From the NCBI GenBank assembly GCA_934424575.1, contig CAKRXU010000008.1, positions 1-64,000 of the forward strand: 64,000 nucleotides of DNA, in the 5' to 3' direction. Source of the stretch: an uncultured Blautia sp. (lineage in GTDB: Bacteria > Bacillota > Clostridia > Lachnospirales > Lachnospiraceae). The translations under genes and the position numbers were made by a program. Each line of letters begins with the position of its first letter. The stretch's first letter is position 1. The notes under the pieces were generated by a model. The model made no database searches. It saw only the letters and a list, made by a program, of their open reading frames with translations, and was not told where the DNA came from. Shown piece after piece: positions 8,954 through 18,051 of the stretch.

Positions 8954-8974
8954 GTACCAGAAAAAAAGTGGTAC
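8954..8974. promoter_or_regulatory. Candidate operator between divergent promoters
   Basis: GTACCA and TGGTAC are perfect inverted repeats around a nine-base A-rich centre. The site ends four bases upstream of the -35 box of the DUF1015 gene and lies about 44 bases upstream of the ygeX -35 box. The regulator is unknown; I did not find the same motif at hyuA. Confidence 0.4.
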
Positions 8975-8977
8975 CGA

Positions 8978-9006
8978 TTGAAATACAGGTGACCATATGG
9001 TAAAAT
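8978..9006 (+). promoter_or_regulatory. Promoter of the DUF1015 gene
   Basis: TTGAAA (8978-8983) and TAAAAT (9001-9006) are spaced by exactly 17 bases, ending 48 bases before the ATG. Confidence 0.65.
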
Positions 9007-9054
9007 AAAAATACATTTCATATAAGAAATTTAAAAGAACAAAGGAGAAAAGAT

Positions 9055-10299
9055 ATGGCTATTTTTCAGGCATTTCGTGCCCTGAGACCTGTTCCGGAAA
9101 AAGCGGCACAGGTGGCGGCACTTCCATATGATGTAGTGACACGGGAGGAGGCAGCAGTGATCGGAAGTCAGAATCCGGATTCTTTTCTTCACGTGGACCG
9201 TGCAGAAATGGATCTTCCGGCAGATATTGACCTTTATGATCCGAAAGTTTATGACCGTGCCAGAGAAAATCTCATCAATATGGAGAAGAGTGGAGTTCTG
9301 GTGCAGGACGAAGCACCGTGTTATTACATTTATGAACTGACTCGCAAGGGAAAGACCCAGACAGGTCTGGTCGGCTGCTGTTCCATAGATGATTATATGA
9401 ATGATGTGGTCAAGAAACATGAGCTTACCAGAGAAGACAAAGAACAGGACCGTATCCATCATGTGGATGTGTGTGATGCAAATACTGGCCCGATCTATCT
9501 TGCATGCAAATATCCACAGGAACTTCTTGATCTGATGGAGAACTGGAAAGCTTCGCACACTGCAGCTTATGATTTTGTGGCAGAAGATGAGATTGGCCAC
9601 CGTGTATGGGTGATCGACGGCGAAGCAGAGAAGAAGATGATCGCAGAGCAGTTTGGAAATATCCCTTCTATATATATAGCAGATGGACACCACAGAGCTG
9701 CCTCCGCAGTCAAAGTAGGACTCAAGAGGAGAGAGGAACACCCGGATTACGATGGAAGTGAAGAATTTAATTACTTCCTTTCGGTTGTATTCCCATATGA
9801 TCAACTGACGATCCTTTCCTATAACAGAGTAGTACGGGACCTGAATGGTATGGATGAGCATGCATTTATTGCCAGCCTTAAATTTAATTTTGAACTGATG
9901 CTCATGCCGGGATTTCCATGTAAACCGGTTGAAAAGCACTGCATGGGAATGTACACGGGAGGTAACTGGTACCATCTCAAAGCCTGGGAGGATGTTTACG
10001 CAAAGAAGGACGTAGTAGGACAGCTTGATGTTTCAATCCTTCAGGAGAAGGTGCTTTCTCCGATCCTGGGTATTGGAGACCCGCGTACAGACCAGCGGAT
10101 CCGTTTTGTAGGAGGAAGTCACAAGCTTAAAGAACTGGCCGAGATTGCAGATAAGACAGGTGGGGTAGCATTTGCCATGTACCCGACAGCGATGGAGGAT
10201 CTGATGCAGATCGCAGATGAGGGAAAACTGATGCCGCCGAAATCCACCTGGTTTGAACCGAAACTTCGAAGCGGGCTGTTTATCCATAAACTTTCCTGA
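9055..10299 (+). CDS. DUF1015 family protein
   Basis: This 414-residue soluble protein matches the DUF1015 family common in Clostridia. Its start (FRALRPVPEKAAQVAALPYDVV) and central motif IADGHHRAASAVKV are typical; DGHHR resembles the ParB-like motif of free-serine kinases such as SerK and SbnI. Family members are often found near serine biosynthesis genes. Here it is divergent from the diaminopropionate ammonia-lyase gene, which may hint at a role around serine or diaminopropionate. No catalytic activity can be assigned from sequence alone. AAAGGAG precedes the ATG. Confidence 0.82.
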   Translation: MAIFQAFRALRPVPEKAAQVAALPYDVVTREEAAVIGSQNPDSFLHVDRAEMDLPADIDLYDPKVYDRARENLINMEKSGVLVQDEAPCYYIYELTRKGKTQTGLVGCCSIDDYMNDVVKKHELTREDKEQDRIHHVDVCDANTGPIYLACKYPQELLDLMENWKASHTAAYDFVAEDEIGHRVWVIDGEAEKKMIAEQFGNIPSIYIADGHHRAASAVKVGLKRREEHPDYDGSEEFNYFLSVVFPYDQLTILSYNRVVRDLNGMDEHAFIASLKFNFELMLMPGFPCKPVEKHCMGMYTGGNWYHLKAWEDVYAKKDVVGQLDVSILQEKVLSPILGIGDPRTDQRIRFVGGSHKLKELAEIADKTGGVAFAMYPTAMEDLMQIADEGKLMPPKSTWFEPKLRSGLFIHKLS

Positions 10300-10361
10300 A
10301 GGCAGCTTCTGCAGCCGTAAGCATTATAACTATTTAAAACAAGAAAGAGGAGGATTTCATT

Positions 10362-11588
10362 ATGGGACTTATCAAAGCAGCATTAGGATCTGCCGGCGGT
10401 GTTCTGGCGGATCAGTGGAAAGAATACTTTTACTGTGAATCCATGCCGGCAGATGTACTGATCACAAAGGCACACAAGAAGGTATCCGGCAGATCGTCAA
10501 ACAAACATGGTTCGGAGAATATTATTTCCAATGGTTCTGTGATCGCGGTCAGTGACGGACAGTGTATGCTGATCGTAGAGCAGGGAAAGGTCGTTGATGT
10601 ATGTGCAGAGCCGGGAGAATATACATATGATACCTCCTCAGAACCGTCCATTTTCTGTGGAGGACTTGGTAAAGGTGTAAAGGAAGCTTTCCAGCAGATT
10701 GGCAAACGTTTTACTTTTGGAGGAGAGCCGCCGAAGGATCAGAGAGTTTATTTTGTGAACACCAAAGAGCTTGTCGGCAATAAATATGGCACACCAAATC
10801 CGGTTCCCTTCCGTGTGGTGGATATGAATATCGGGCTGGATATGGACATCACGATCAAGTGTTTTGGCGAATACAGCTATCAGATCGCCAATCCGGTTCT
10901 CTTCTATACAAATGTCTGCGGAAATGTGGAGCAGGATTATACCAGAGATGAGATCGATGGTCAGCTCAAGAGCGAACTGATGACAGCTCTGCAGCCGGCT
11001 TTTGCCAAAATCTCAGAGATGGGAATCCGTTACAGTGCGCTTCCGGGACATACACAGGAACTTTCAGATGTACTGAATAAAGTCCTGTCCGATAAATGGG
11101 ATAATCTCCGCGGCATTCGCATCGTATCTCTGGGTGTATCCAGTGTGAAGGCTTCCGAGGAAGATGAGGCCATGATCAAGGAACTGCAGAGAAATGCTGT
11201 TTTCCGTAATCCTACAATGGCAGCTGCGCAGATGGTCGGTGCACAGGCAAGTGCAATGCAGTCAGCAGCATCCAATCAGAAGACCGGACCTGCAATGGCA
11301 TTTGCTGCAATGAACATGGCGGCAAATGTCGGAGGAGCGAACGCACAGAATTTATTTACTATGGGACAGCAGCAGGCACAGGCAGCACCGCAGCAGATGC
11401 AGCCGCAGTACCAGCAGGCTTCCAATGCAGTACCGAAGACGGAGTGGACTTGTGCCTGTGGTGCAGTGAATACCGGGAAATTCTGCTCTGAGTGTGGAAG
11501 TCCTCGTCCGGCAGGACCCTGGACCTGCAGCTGTGGAACGGTAAATACCGGTAAGTTCTGCCAGGAATGCGGCAAACCAAGACCATAA
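10362..11588 (+). CDS. SPFH-domain protein with two C-terminal zinc ribbons (YdjI-like)
   Basis: This 408-residue protein begins MGLIKAALGSAGGVLADQWKEYF, typical of the YdjI / 'virion core protein' branch of SPFH (flotillin-like) proteins. The SPFH domain covers about residues 20-270. A Met/Gln/Ala-rich linker follows, then two near-identical zinc ribbons (WTCACGAVNTGKFCSECG and WTCSCGTVNTGKFCQECG). In B. subtilis YdjI is recruited to the membrane by YdjG to dock PspA. The next two genes here are YdjG-like and YdjH-like, so the same complex is likely. No pspA homologue is visible in the window. Confidence 0.82.
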   Translation: MGLIKAALGSAGGVLADQWKEYFYCESMPADVLITKAHKKVSGRSSNKHGSENIISNGSVIAVSDGQCMLIVEQGKVVDVCAEPGEYTYDTSSEPSIFCGGLGKGVKEAFQQIGKRFTFGGEPPKDQRVYFVNTKELVGNKYGTPNPVPFRVVDMNIGLDMDITIKCFGEYSYQIANPVLFYTNVCGNVEQDYTRDEIDGQLKSELMTALQPAFAKISEMGIRYSALPGHTQELSDVLNKVLSDKWDNLRGIRIVSLGVSSVKASEEDEAMIKELQRNAVFRNPTMAAAQMVGAQASAMQSAASNQKTGPAMAFAAMNMAANVGGANAQNLFTMGQQQAQAAPQQMQPQYQQASNAVPKTEWTCACGAVNTGKFCSECGSPRPAGPWTCSCGTVNTGKFCQECGKPRP

Positions 11589-11607
11589 AAGAAAGGGGGC
11601 AGATGTT

Positions 11608-12708
11608 ATGGATGATACTTTAAACTATAAATGCCCCAACTGTTCAGCAGGTCTTGCCTTTGACAGCAAGGCACAGAAGATGAAATGTGAATACTGCGGT
11701 AAGGAGTATTCACTGGATGAACTGGATAAGATCGAAGAACAGGCGGAAGATGTAAAGGAAGTTAAGGGGGATCACTGGGAGGGATTTGAACCGGAGCAGT
11801 GGCAGTCAGATGAGAAATCTAATATGGCTGTCTGGAGCTGTCCGTCCTGTGGCGCAGAAATTCTTGCAGAAAAAACGACCGGCGCGACCGTGTGCCCTTA
11901 TTGTGATAATCCGATGATTATGCCAAAGCAGTTTGCGGACAGCTACCGTCCGGACTACATCATTCCATTCAAAAAATCCAAGAAAGAAGCGATTGAAGCA
12001 CTCAAGAACCACTATAAGGGAAAAACTTTGCTGCCAAAGGTATTCAAGGATGAAAACCATCTGGAAGAGATCAAGGCAGTGTATGTTCCATTCTGGCTGT
12101 TTGATCTGAATGCATCAGGTCGTTTCCGCTATGAAGCAACGAGGAATCGCTTCTGGGAAGATTCAGATTATAGATATACAGAAACGAAGTATTATCATGT
12201 CGTACGTTCCGGAAAGATGAAATTTGAAAGAATTCCTGTAGACGGTTCTAAGGCTATTGATGATACCACAATGGAAGCGATCGAACCATATGACTATAAA
12301 GACCTGACAGAGTTCGACTTTTCTTATCTTTCCGGTTATATGGCAGATAAATACGACCAGGAGCCGGATGAACTTACAGAACGTGTCTATGAACGAATGG
12401 AGAAAAGCGTTAAAAACAGCTTTGAAAATACAGTTCGGGGCTATGCAACGATAGTTCCCAAACAGGAAAAAATCACAGTGACCAGAAAGGGAAAGGTTAA
12501 ATATGCTTTGTTTCCGGTCTGGTTTTTGAATACGAAGTGGAATGGCAAAAATTATTCTTTTGCCATGAACGGTCAGACAGGGCACCTGATCGGAGATCTT
12601 CCTGTGGCAAAGAATCTGGCGGTCAAATACTGGTTTAAACGCCATATCCCGCTGACAATTCTGGCAACAGCTGCAGTCACACTTCTGCGTCTCTGGGGGG
12701 TGATATAA
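11608..12708 (+). CDS. Zinc-ribbon membrane protein (YdjG-like)
   Basis: This 366-residue protein starts with a TFIIB-type zinc ribbon (CPNCSAGLAFDSKAQKMKC, then CEYCG). A second Cys4 ribbon lies at about residues 76-97 (CPSCGAEIL, CPYCDNP). A long conserved body follows and a single hydrophobic segment closes the protein (IPLTILATAAVTLLRLWGVI). It resembles B. subtilis YdjG, the membrane anchor of the YdjGHI complex. It lies 20 bases after the SPFH gene and its stop touches the ATG of the TPM gene, so the three are one operon. Confidence 0.75.
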   Translation: MDDTLNYKCPNCSAGLAFDSKAQKMKCEYCGKEYSLDELDKIEEQAEDVKEVKGDHWEGFEPEQWQSDEKSNMAVWSCPSCGAEILAEKTTGATVCPYCDNPMIMPKQFADSYRPDYIIPFKKSKKEAIEALKNHYKGKTLLPKVFKDENHLEEIKAVYVPFWLFDLNASGRFRYEATRNRFWEDSDYRYTETKYYHVVRSGKMKFERIPVDGSKAIDDTTMEAIEPYDYKDLTEFDFSYLSGYMADKYDQEPDELTERVYERMEKSVKNSFENTVRGYATIVPKQEKITVTRKGKVKYALFPVWFLNTKWNGKNYSFAMNGQTGHLIGDLPVAKNLAVKYWFKRHIPLTILATAAVTLLRLWGVI

Positions 12709-13551
12709 ATGAGAAGATCAGGATGGATGTTAAAAGGAATGCTTTTATGTCTTGGCCTGGGACTGCTGGCACCTTTTTCGGTGTCGGCGGCGTCAGACAC
12801 TGAGGTAACAGATACGGAAGAGCTGTCCTGGGTATTTGATGATTATGGACTTCTGGATGAGACAGAGCAGAAGGAACTGGATCAGGAACTGGGAGACATT
12901 TATGAAGAGTATGGTTATGATGCTGTGCTCCTGATCTCTCCGGATATTGGGGAGGAAGAAGACTACCGACAGTATGCGGCAGAGTTTATGCAGGAAAATG
13001 ATATCGGATATGGCGATACATATGAGGGTATGTGCATTTTTCATCAGCCGGATGCCAGAAACATTACGATCGTATTCCGCGGTGAGACACAGTCGGATTT
13101 TTCTACAAATATCCAGGAAAAAATGCTCGACAAATGTAAGAAATATCTCAAAGCAGATGATCCGGTAGGCGGCTATCAGTCTCTGATCACGGATCTTCGA
13201 ACAGGTCTTGACAGGATCTGTGAGGGAGAGACTGTGCGCCCGATGGATATCAGCGAACGTCCTTTTGAGATACAGTTTCTGATCGATCTGGTACTGTGTC
13301 TTCTGGTCATGGCGGTTCCGACCGGAGCTATGACCTGGACGCAGCTGCGTAAGATGAAAACGAGAGTACAGCAGGCAAATGCAAATGCCTATACCGCACA
13401 GGGCGGACTGGATCTCAGTGAGAAGAGGGATATTTTCCTGTACAGCACAGTCAGCCAGACAGCCAAGCCAAAAGACAATGATAATAACAATGATTCCGGC
13501 AGTTTTTCCAGTGGCGGAGAGAGCTTTTCCGGATCGAGCAGCGATTATTAA
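12709..13551 (+). CDS. TPM-domain secreted/membrane protein (YdjH-like)
   Basis: This 280-residue protein has a signal peptide (MRRSGWMLKGMLLCLGLGLL, cleavage near SVSAA). A TPM domain of about 150 residues follows (DDYGLLDETEQKELDQELGDIYEEYGYDAVLLI), then one membrane helix (IDLVLCLLVMAVPTGAMTW) and a low-complexity Gly/Ser tail ending GGESFSGSSSDY, typical of the YgcG/YdjH group. The ATG follows the previous stop with no gap, so translational coupling is likely. A strong terminator closes the operon. Confidence 0.82.
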   Translation: MRRSGWMLKGMLLCLGLGLLAPFSVSAASDTEVTDTEELSWVFDDYGLLDETEQKELDQELGDIYEEYGYDAVLLISPDIGEEEDYRQYAAEFMQENDIGYGDTYEGMCIFHQPDARNITIVFRGETQSDFSTNIQEKMLDKCKKYLKADDPVGGYQSLITDLRTGLDRICEGETVRPMDISERPFEIQFLIDLVLCLLVMAVPTGAMTWTQLRKMKTRVQQANANAYTAQGGLDLSEKRDIFLYSTVSQTAKPKDNDNNNDSGSFSSGGESFSGSSSDY

Positions 13552-13590
13552 AAACCAGGGGAAACCAGGTGCGCCCCTGGTTTCTTTTTT
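13552..13590 (+). terminator. Terminator of the SPFH/zinc-ribbon/TPM operon
   Basis: A perfect 10-base stem AAACCAGGGG / CCCCTGGTTT with a 12-base loop, followed by CTTTTTTT. Confidence 0.9.
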
Positions 13591-13722
13591 TGAAATTGTA
13601 CAAAATATACAAAAATAATTTGTCTCTTGCAAAAACTTTGTTTATACATTAAAATAAAGAAAAAGCTACAAACTACAGCCTGTCAAAATTGCATAAAGAC
13701 TGTCAGTTGGGAGGTACAATTC

Positions 13723-14352
13723 ATGAATCAATGGTCGATGGTAAAACGATATTGCGTATTCGTTCTTGGAATGGTGTTCTGTGCATTGGGGATCAGCTTT
13801 GTTACACGTGCGGGACTGGGGACCTCACCGGTTTCTGGACTTCCGTTTGTTCTGAGTCTGATCACGGAAATTTCCATGGGAACATTTACGTTCCTCTTTA
13901 ATATGCTGTTTCTGATCCTGGAGGCGGTCATCCGCAGAAAACTTGGATTCCTGCAGCTCCTTCAGATCCCGATGACTTTCTGCTTCAGTTTCTTTATTGA
14001 CTGTTTTATGAACCTCATCCCGACACGGTTTGGCGGCCCCTGGCTTTCTTCTTTCGTATATCTTGTGATCGGGTGTGTGATCATGGCATTGGGAATCAGC
14101 CTGGAAGTTATTGCAGATGTGATCATGCTTCCTGCAGAAGCACTGGTACGTGCAATCGCACAGAAAACAAAGATCCGCTTCGGAAACGTCAAGGTATGTT
14201 TTGACAGTACCCTTACCATCCTTGCCATGATCGTCGCAATGCTGGCGTTCCACAAGCTGAATGGAGTCAGGGAGGGAACTTTGTTCAATGCTCTGGTAGT
14301 AGGTCAGATCGTAAAATTATGGAGAAAATTATTCGAAAAAGCAGCGAAATAA
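13723..14352 (+). CDS. YitT/YczE-like integral membrane protein
   Basis: This 209-residue protein has about five or six hydrophobic helices. The segment ALGISFVTRAGLGTSPVSGLPFVLSLI is the signature of the YczE/YyaS/YitT group, membrane proteins of unknown biochemical role (a transport function is often guessed). The start was placed at the ATG with GGGAGG nine bases upstream rather than an ATG 32 codons earlier, because that upstream stretch is basic and non-conserved. It appears monocistronic and its last codons overlap a terminator stem. Confidence 0.8.
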   Translation: MNQWSMVKRYCVFVLGMVFCALGISFVTRAGLGTSPVSGLPFVLSLITEISMGTFTFLFNMLFLILEAVIRRKLGFLQLLQIPMTFCFSFFIDCFMNLIPTRFGGPWLSSFVYLVIGCVIMALGISLEVIADVIMLPAEALVRAIAQKTKIRFGNVKVCFDSTLTILAMIVAMLAFHKLNGVREGTLFNALVVGQIVKLWRKLFEKAAK

Positions 14353-14371
14353 AAAAGCTGCTTTTTTTTTT
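14338..14371 (+). terminator. Terminator overlapping the YitT-like gene end
   Basis: The stem AAAGCAGC / GCTGCTTT is followed by ten T residues. Its left arm lies within the last codons of the gene. Confidence 0.85.
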
Positions 14372-14542
14372 GCCCCCAATTATTCAAAAAATAAATGAAA
14401 TGTCAAAAATACGACAAAAAAACAGAATAAAAACAAAAAAATATTGTCAGAATTTTGACAATGCACAGGCAAAAATACAATACATAGGAAAAATGCACAA
14501 AGAAATACAGGAAAGATGTCGATTTGTTGAAGAAAAGTGCAA

Positions 14543-14570
14543 TTGTATTTTGAAGTGCTTATGTTATAAT
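14543..14570 (+). promoter_or_regulatory. Promoter of the antiporter gene
   Basis: TTGTAT (14543-14548) and TATAAT (14565-14570) are spaced by 16 bases. Because the -10 box covers a possible upstream TTG start at 14570, it supports the downstream TTG at 14609 as the true start. Confidence 0.65.
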
Positions 14571-14608
14571 TGCAACTGGTTAAAAACTTAAACGAGGGGG
14601 CGACAGCT

Positions 14609-16045
14609 TTGAAGAAATTAGTAACATTTTTTGGAATGCTGCTGACGATGCTGCTTGCTTGTCCGACAGGTGTATGGGCTGCCGGAGAAGAGACAACAGC
14701 GCAGGTGCCGATTTGGCTCTGCATTCCTTTTGCGGGACTTCTGCTCTGCATTGCGATCATGCCGCTTATTAAAGCAGAGTGGTGGGAAGCACATCAGCCG
14801 CATGTGGTACTTATGTGGATCATACTGATGGTAGTTCCTTTTGCAGTCGTTTATGGTGTGGGTGATGCCGCTGAGACAGTGCTTGACTGTATCATAAATG
14901 ACTATCTTACTTTTATTATTCTCCTTTTTGGACTGTTCTGTGTATCCGGTAACATTACCATGGAGGGTGATTTTGCAGGTTCTCCACGAGTTAATGTATG
15001 CCTTCTGGCATTTGGTACACTGTTATCCAGCTGTATCGGAACAACAGGTGCCAGTATGCTGATGGTTCGTCCGGTGATCAAGATGAATTCCTGGAGAAAG
15101 AGAAAAAGCCATATCATGGTATTCTTTATCTTTATGGTATCCAACATGGGCGGCTGCCTGACTCCAATCGGAGATCCGCCGCTTCTGATGGGCTTTATGC
15201 GAGGTGTTCCGTTCTTCTGGAGCCTGCATCTGCTCCCGGTACTGCTCTTTAACATGGTGATCATGCTGTTTGTGTTCTATCATGTAGACAAACTTGCATA
15301 CCGCAAGGATATCGCACAGGGCCGTAAACCGGACATCAGCAAGCCGGGTACAGAATTCCATATTGACGGACTTCACAACATTATTTTCCTTATTATGATC
15401 GTGGCAGCAGTTATCCTGAGTGGTGTACTTCCGGGACTTTCTGCTTTCCAGGATGCAGAAGGGGCAGTTAAGGGGATTCACCTTCTGGGTGAAGTAACTC
15501 TGACCTTCCCGGCACTGATCGAGATCGTGCTGATCCTTCTGGCAGCGTTCTTATCTTTCAAGACAACAGACAAGAGTGTGCGCAGGAGAAACCATTTTAC
15601 CTGGGGTGCGATACAGGAGGTTGCTGTACTGTTTATCGGTATCTTTATCACCATGCAGCCGGCACTGATGCTCCTTAAGGCAGTCGGACCGAATCTTGGT
15701 ATCACCAAACCTCTGGAAATGTTCTGGGCGACCGGTGCACTGTCCAGTTTTCTGGACAATACGCCGACTTACCTTGTATTCCTCACAACGGCAGGAACAC
15801 TTGGTTTTACCAGCGGAATCGCAACGACGCTTGGCACTGTGCCGGTGAAACTGCTTTCTGCAATTTCCTGTGGTGCGGTATTTATGGGTGCGAACACTTA
15901 TATTGGAAATGCACCGAACTTTATGGTCAAGTCTATTTCTGACGAGAACGGTGTCAACATGCCGTCCTTCTTCGGATACATCCTGTGGTCACTGGTATTC
16001 CTTGTTCCAGTATTTATTCTGGACATGCTTGTGTTCTTTATGTAA
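14609..16045 (+). CDS. NhaD/ArsB-type sodium:proton antiporter
   Basis: This 478-residue protein has about 12 membrane helices and belongs to the ion transporter (IT) superfamily containing NhaD, ArsB and CitM. The block MGGCLTPIGDPPLLMGFMRG is the NhaD-like signature, and a second re-entrant motif FLDNTPTYLVF lies in the C-terminal half. The N-terminus looks like a signal or first helix (LLACPTGVWAAG). Translation probably starts at TTG, with GAGGGGG eight bases upstream. The cytidylate-kinase-like gene follows after 12 bases, so the two form one operon. Na+ versus organic anion specificity is not resolved. Confidence 0.82.
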   Translation: MKKLVTFFGMLLTMLLACPTGVWAAGEETTAQVPIWLCIPFAGLLLCIAIMPLIKAEWWEAHQPHVVLMWIILMVVPFAVVYGVGDAAETVLDCIINDYLTFIILLFGLFCVSGNITMEGDFAGSPRVNVCLLAFGTLLSSCIGTTGASMLMVRPVIKMNSWRKRKSHIMVFFIFMVSNMGGCLTPIGDPPLLMGFMRGVPFFWSLHLLPVLLFNMVIMLFVFYHVDKLAYRKDIAQGRKPDISKPGTEFHIDGLHNIIFLIMIVAAVILSGVLPGLSAFQDAEGAVKGIHLLGEVTLTFPALIEIVLILLAAFLSFKTTDKSVRRRNHFTWGAIQEVAVLFIGIFITMQPALMLLKAVGPNLGITKPLEMFWATGALSSFLDNTPTYLVFLTTAGTLGFTSGIATTLGTVPVKLLSAISCGAVFMGANTYIGNAPNFMVKSISDENGVNMPSFFGYILWSLVFLVPVFILDMLVFFM

Positions 16046-16057
16046 GGAGGGAGAAGA

Positions 16058-17059
16058 ATGGCTGAAAGAATTGACAAAGAAATTTATACAAAACTTGCAA
16101 ACCGTATCTACGACCTGGACGGTGAAGTTTACAGAGTCCTCGGTTCTTCTCTTGGACGTACGTTTACCGGAAACCGTGATACAACGATCCGCACTTTGAG
16201 TATGCTGATGTATACAAAACCAGACGGACATCTGCTCAGAAGTGAACTTGCCCTGATCAGCAACATGGCACGTACCATCAAGGACGCAGACGAGAAAAGC
16301 CGTCTGATGACAGAATATGATGAGATCCTTAAAGAGATCGAGCAGCTTCCGAATATGTTCGGTTCCACAGATATTGTTGATGCGGAACGTGTGGCGCTGA
16401 ATCTTGCAGCGAGAAGGGAAAAAATTTCCGAAAATGACCATCTCGTGATCTGTATCAGCCGTACACAGGGAAGTGCAGGAAACGATATTGGATTTGAACT
16501 TGCAGACAATCTTCATATTAATTATTACGATGTGGAGATCTTTGACCAGGTACTGAAACGCCTTGAAGCAGAGAAGGGTGATGTACAGGATAAAGAAAAT
16601 TTCACAGAGTTCAACAAATACGGCAAGAAATCACACGAGAGCTTCCGTACGAAACTCAAAGAACTGAACCGTTATCACGGACTGAACAAGCAGGATGCGG
16701 TATTTTTCAATATGAGTGATCTGATCTGTGAACTTGCCCGGACAGAGGACTGTCTGATCATGGGACGCTGCGCCGATGCGATCCTCAAGAACAATCACAT
16801 CCCGCACATCAGTATTTTTATCAGTGCTCCGATTCAGGTGCGTACACAGCATGTCATGGATGTCCGGAATATGGATATGAAACAGGCAGTGCGCTTCCTC
16901 AAGAAAATGGATAAACAGCACCGTAAATACTACGAATTCTACACCGGAGAGAAGTGGGGAAAACCAGAGAACTACGACCTCTGCATCAACAGCGCGAACT
17001 ATGGTATCAAAGAGACGATCGACGTGATCAAACGACTTCTGAATCAGCAGACGCAGTAA
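16058..17059 (+). CDS. Cytidylate-kinase-like protein with N-terminal extension
   Basis: This 333-residue protein has a C-terminal domain of about 200 residues resembling the 'cytidylate kinase-like' family. The nucleotide-binding stretch is ISRTQGSAGNDIGFELADNL, followed by YYDVEIFDQVL and the region CLIMGRCADAIL. The N-terminal 130 residues are helical, charged and not recognised. AAGGAGGGAG precedes the ATG. Family members are widespread in gut Clostridia and often lie next to transporters; a role in sensing or phosphorylating a nucleotide is possible but unproven. Confidence 0.7.
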   Translation: MAERIDKEIYTKLANRIYDLDGEVYRVLGSSLGRTFTGNRDTTIRTLSMLMYTKPDGHLLRSELALISNMARTIKDADEKSRLMTEYDEILKEIEQLPNMFGSTDIVDAERVALNLAARREKISENDHLVICISRTQGSAGNDIGFELADNLHINYYDVEIFDQVLKRLEAEKGDVQDKENFTEFNKYGKKSHESFRTKLKELNRYHGLNKQDAVFFNMSDLICELARTEDCLIMGRCADAILKNNHIPHISIFISAPIQVRTQHVMDVRNMDMKQAVRFLKKMDKQHRKYYEFYTGEKWGKPENYDLCINSANYGIKETIDVIKRLLNQQTQ

Positions 17060-17063
17060 AATA

Positions 17064-17125
17064 AAAATATCCTGTGCAGATCTTGCCTTATCAGAAAGGC
17101 ATCAGATCTGTACAGGATATTTTAT
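17064..17125. terminator. Bidirectional terminator
   Basis: A 20-base near-perfect stem (left arm 17064-17083, right arm 17104-17123) has A-rich and T-rich flanks. It sits between two convergent genes and can end both transcripts. A small inner hairpin (TGCCTT / AAGGCA) fills the loop. Confidence 0.85.
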
Positions 17126-17174
17126 TGCATTGCATATCGAGGAGGTGCCAGTGGCACGTCCGCTGATTTTTTGT

Positions 17175-17819
17175 TTATTTGTTTACATCAATATAGCTGT
17201 ACAGGGTGTACTTGGAAATGCCGAAATAATTGGCAACTTTATCCCCGGATTTGGTGATCAGGAAAGCACCGGAATCGTTGAGGAACTGGATCGCAGTGAC
17301 CTTGTCCTCCTTATTCATAAGTGCGACCGGTTTGCCGACCAGGGCAACAGATTCCTCGATCAGATGGTCCAGAAGATCGTTGACGCTGTGCGTGATCTCC
17401 TTTGGTTTTTCTTCTTTGTTGACCGGTGTGATCAGAGAGTGTAGTGCACTTTCGATCATGGTCAGTTTGGTGATGTCATAGTTGATGCCGAAAACATAAT
17501 GAAGGCTTCCGTCATCATCACGAATGTAAGAAGTACTGCATTTCAGGATCTTGCCGTCGGCTGTCTTCATGAGATAGCCGGCATGGTCTTTGAGCTCTTC
17601 TTCTTTTGGCATTTTTTTGCTGTTGTGACGGATTACATCAAAAACGGCATTAGAGGGTCCGTCACCGATTCCGCGACCTGTTACATGTCCGTTTTCAATG
17701 TGGACGATGGAATGTTCCGGATCATTTGTCTTAAGGTCATGAATTACGATTTCACATTCCGGACCAAACTGAAAAGCCAGATCCCGCGCAATCTGTTTGA
17801 GTACAGTAAGTCGTCCCAT
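17175..17819 (-). CDS. YheO-type PAS/HTH transcriptional regulator
   Basis: This 214-residue protein has an N-terminal YheO-like PAS domain (FGPECEIVIHDLKTNDPEHSIVHIENG, then GINYDITKL). It ends in a helix-turn-helix whose recognition part reads KVANYFGISKYTLYSYI. Proteins of this family regulate amino acid and nitrogen catabolism genes. It is transcribed divergently from hyuA, 232 bases away, which makes control of hyuA and possibly the ygeX unit the simplest guess. The ligand is unknown. The start has GGAGGAAG upstream. Confidence 0.85.
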   Translation of the reverse strand: MGRLTVLKQIARDLAFQFGPECEIVIHDLKTNDPEHSIVHIENGHVTGRGIGDGPSNAVFDVIRHNSKKMPKEEELKDHAGYLMKTADGKILKCSTSYIRDDDGSLHYVFGINYDITKLTMIESALHSLITPVNKEEKPKEITHSVNDLLDHLIEESVALVGKPVALMNKEDKVTAIQFLNDSGAFLITKSGDKVANYFGISKYTLYSYIDVNK

Positions 17820-17936
17820 TGTTCTTCCTCCTCTTTTTAGAATTTTGTTGTTATAAATACTATATCACAATTTTTTTTCAATATAAAGTTTTTTTTGCCA
17901 TACCTAAATATTATTGTATAAAGAAATAGATAGTGG

Positions 17937-17965
17937 TTGCTGAGAAGGGGAATTGGTGCTATATT
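17937..17965 (+). promoter_or_regulatory. Promoter of hyuA-hydE
   Basis: TTGCTG (17937-17942) and TATATT (17960-17965) are spaced by 17 bases. The leader to the ATG at 18052 is about 80 bases. The intergenic region is shared with the divergent PAS/HTH regulator. Confidence 0.5.
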
Positions 17966-18051
17966 TGTTGTAATAAGATTGAACTGATGAAGAATTCGTC
18001 AGAAAAAATGCAGGGGTGCATCAACTTATGAATGACAAAGGGAGGTACACT

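Noticed and set aside
9031..9975. Long open frame antisense to the DUF1015 gene
   Set aside because: Antisense shadow with unusual His/Cys/Ile-rich composition and no family motif.
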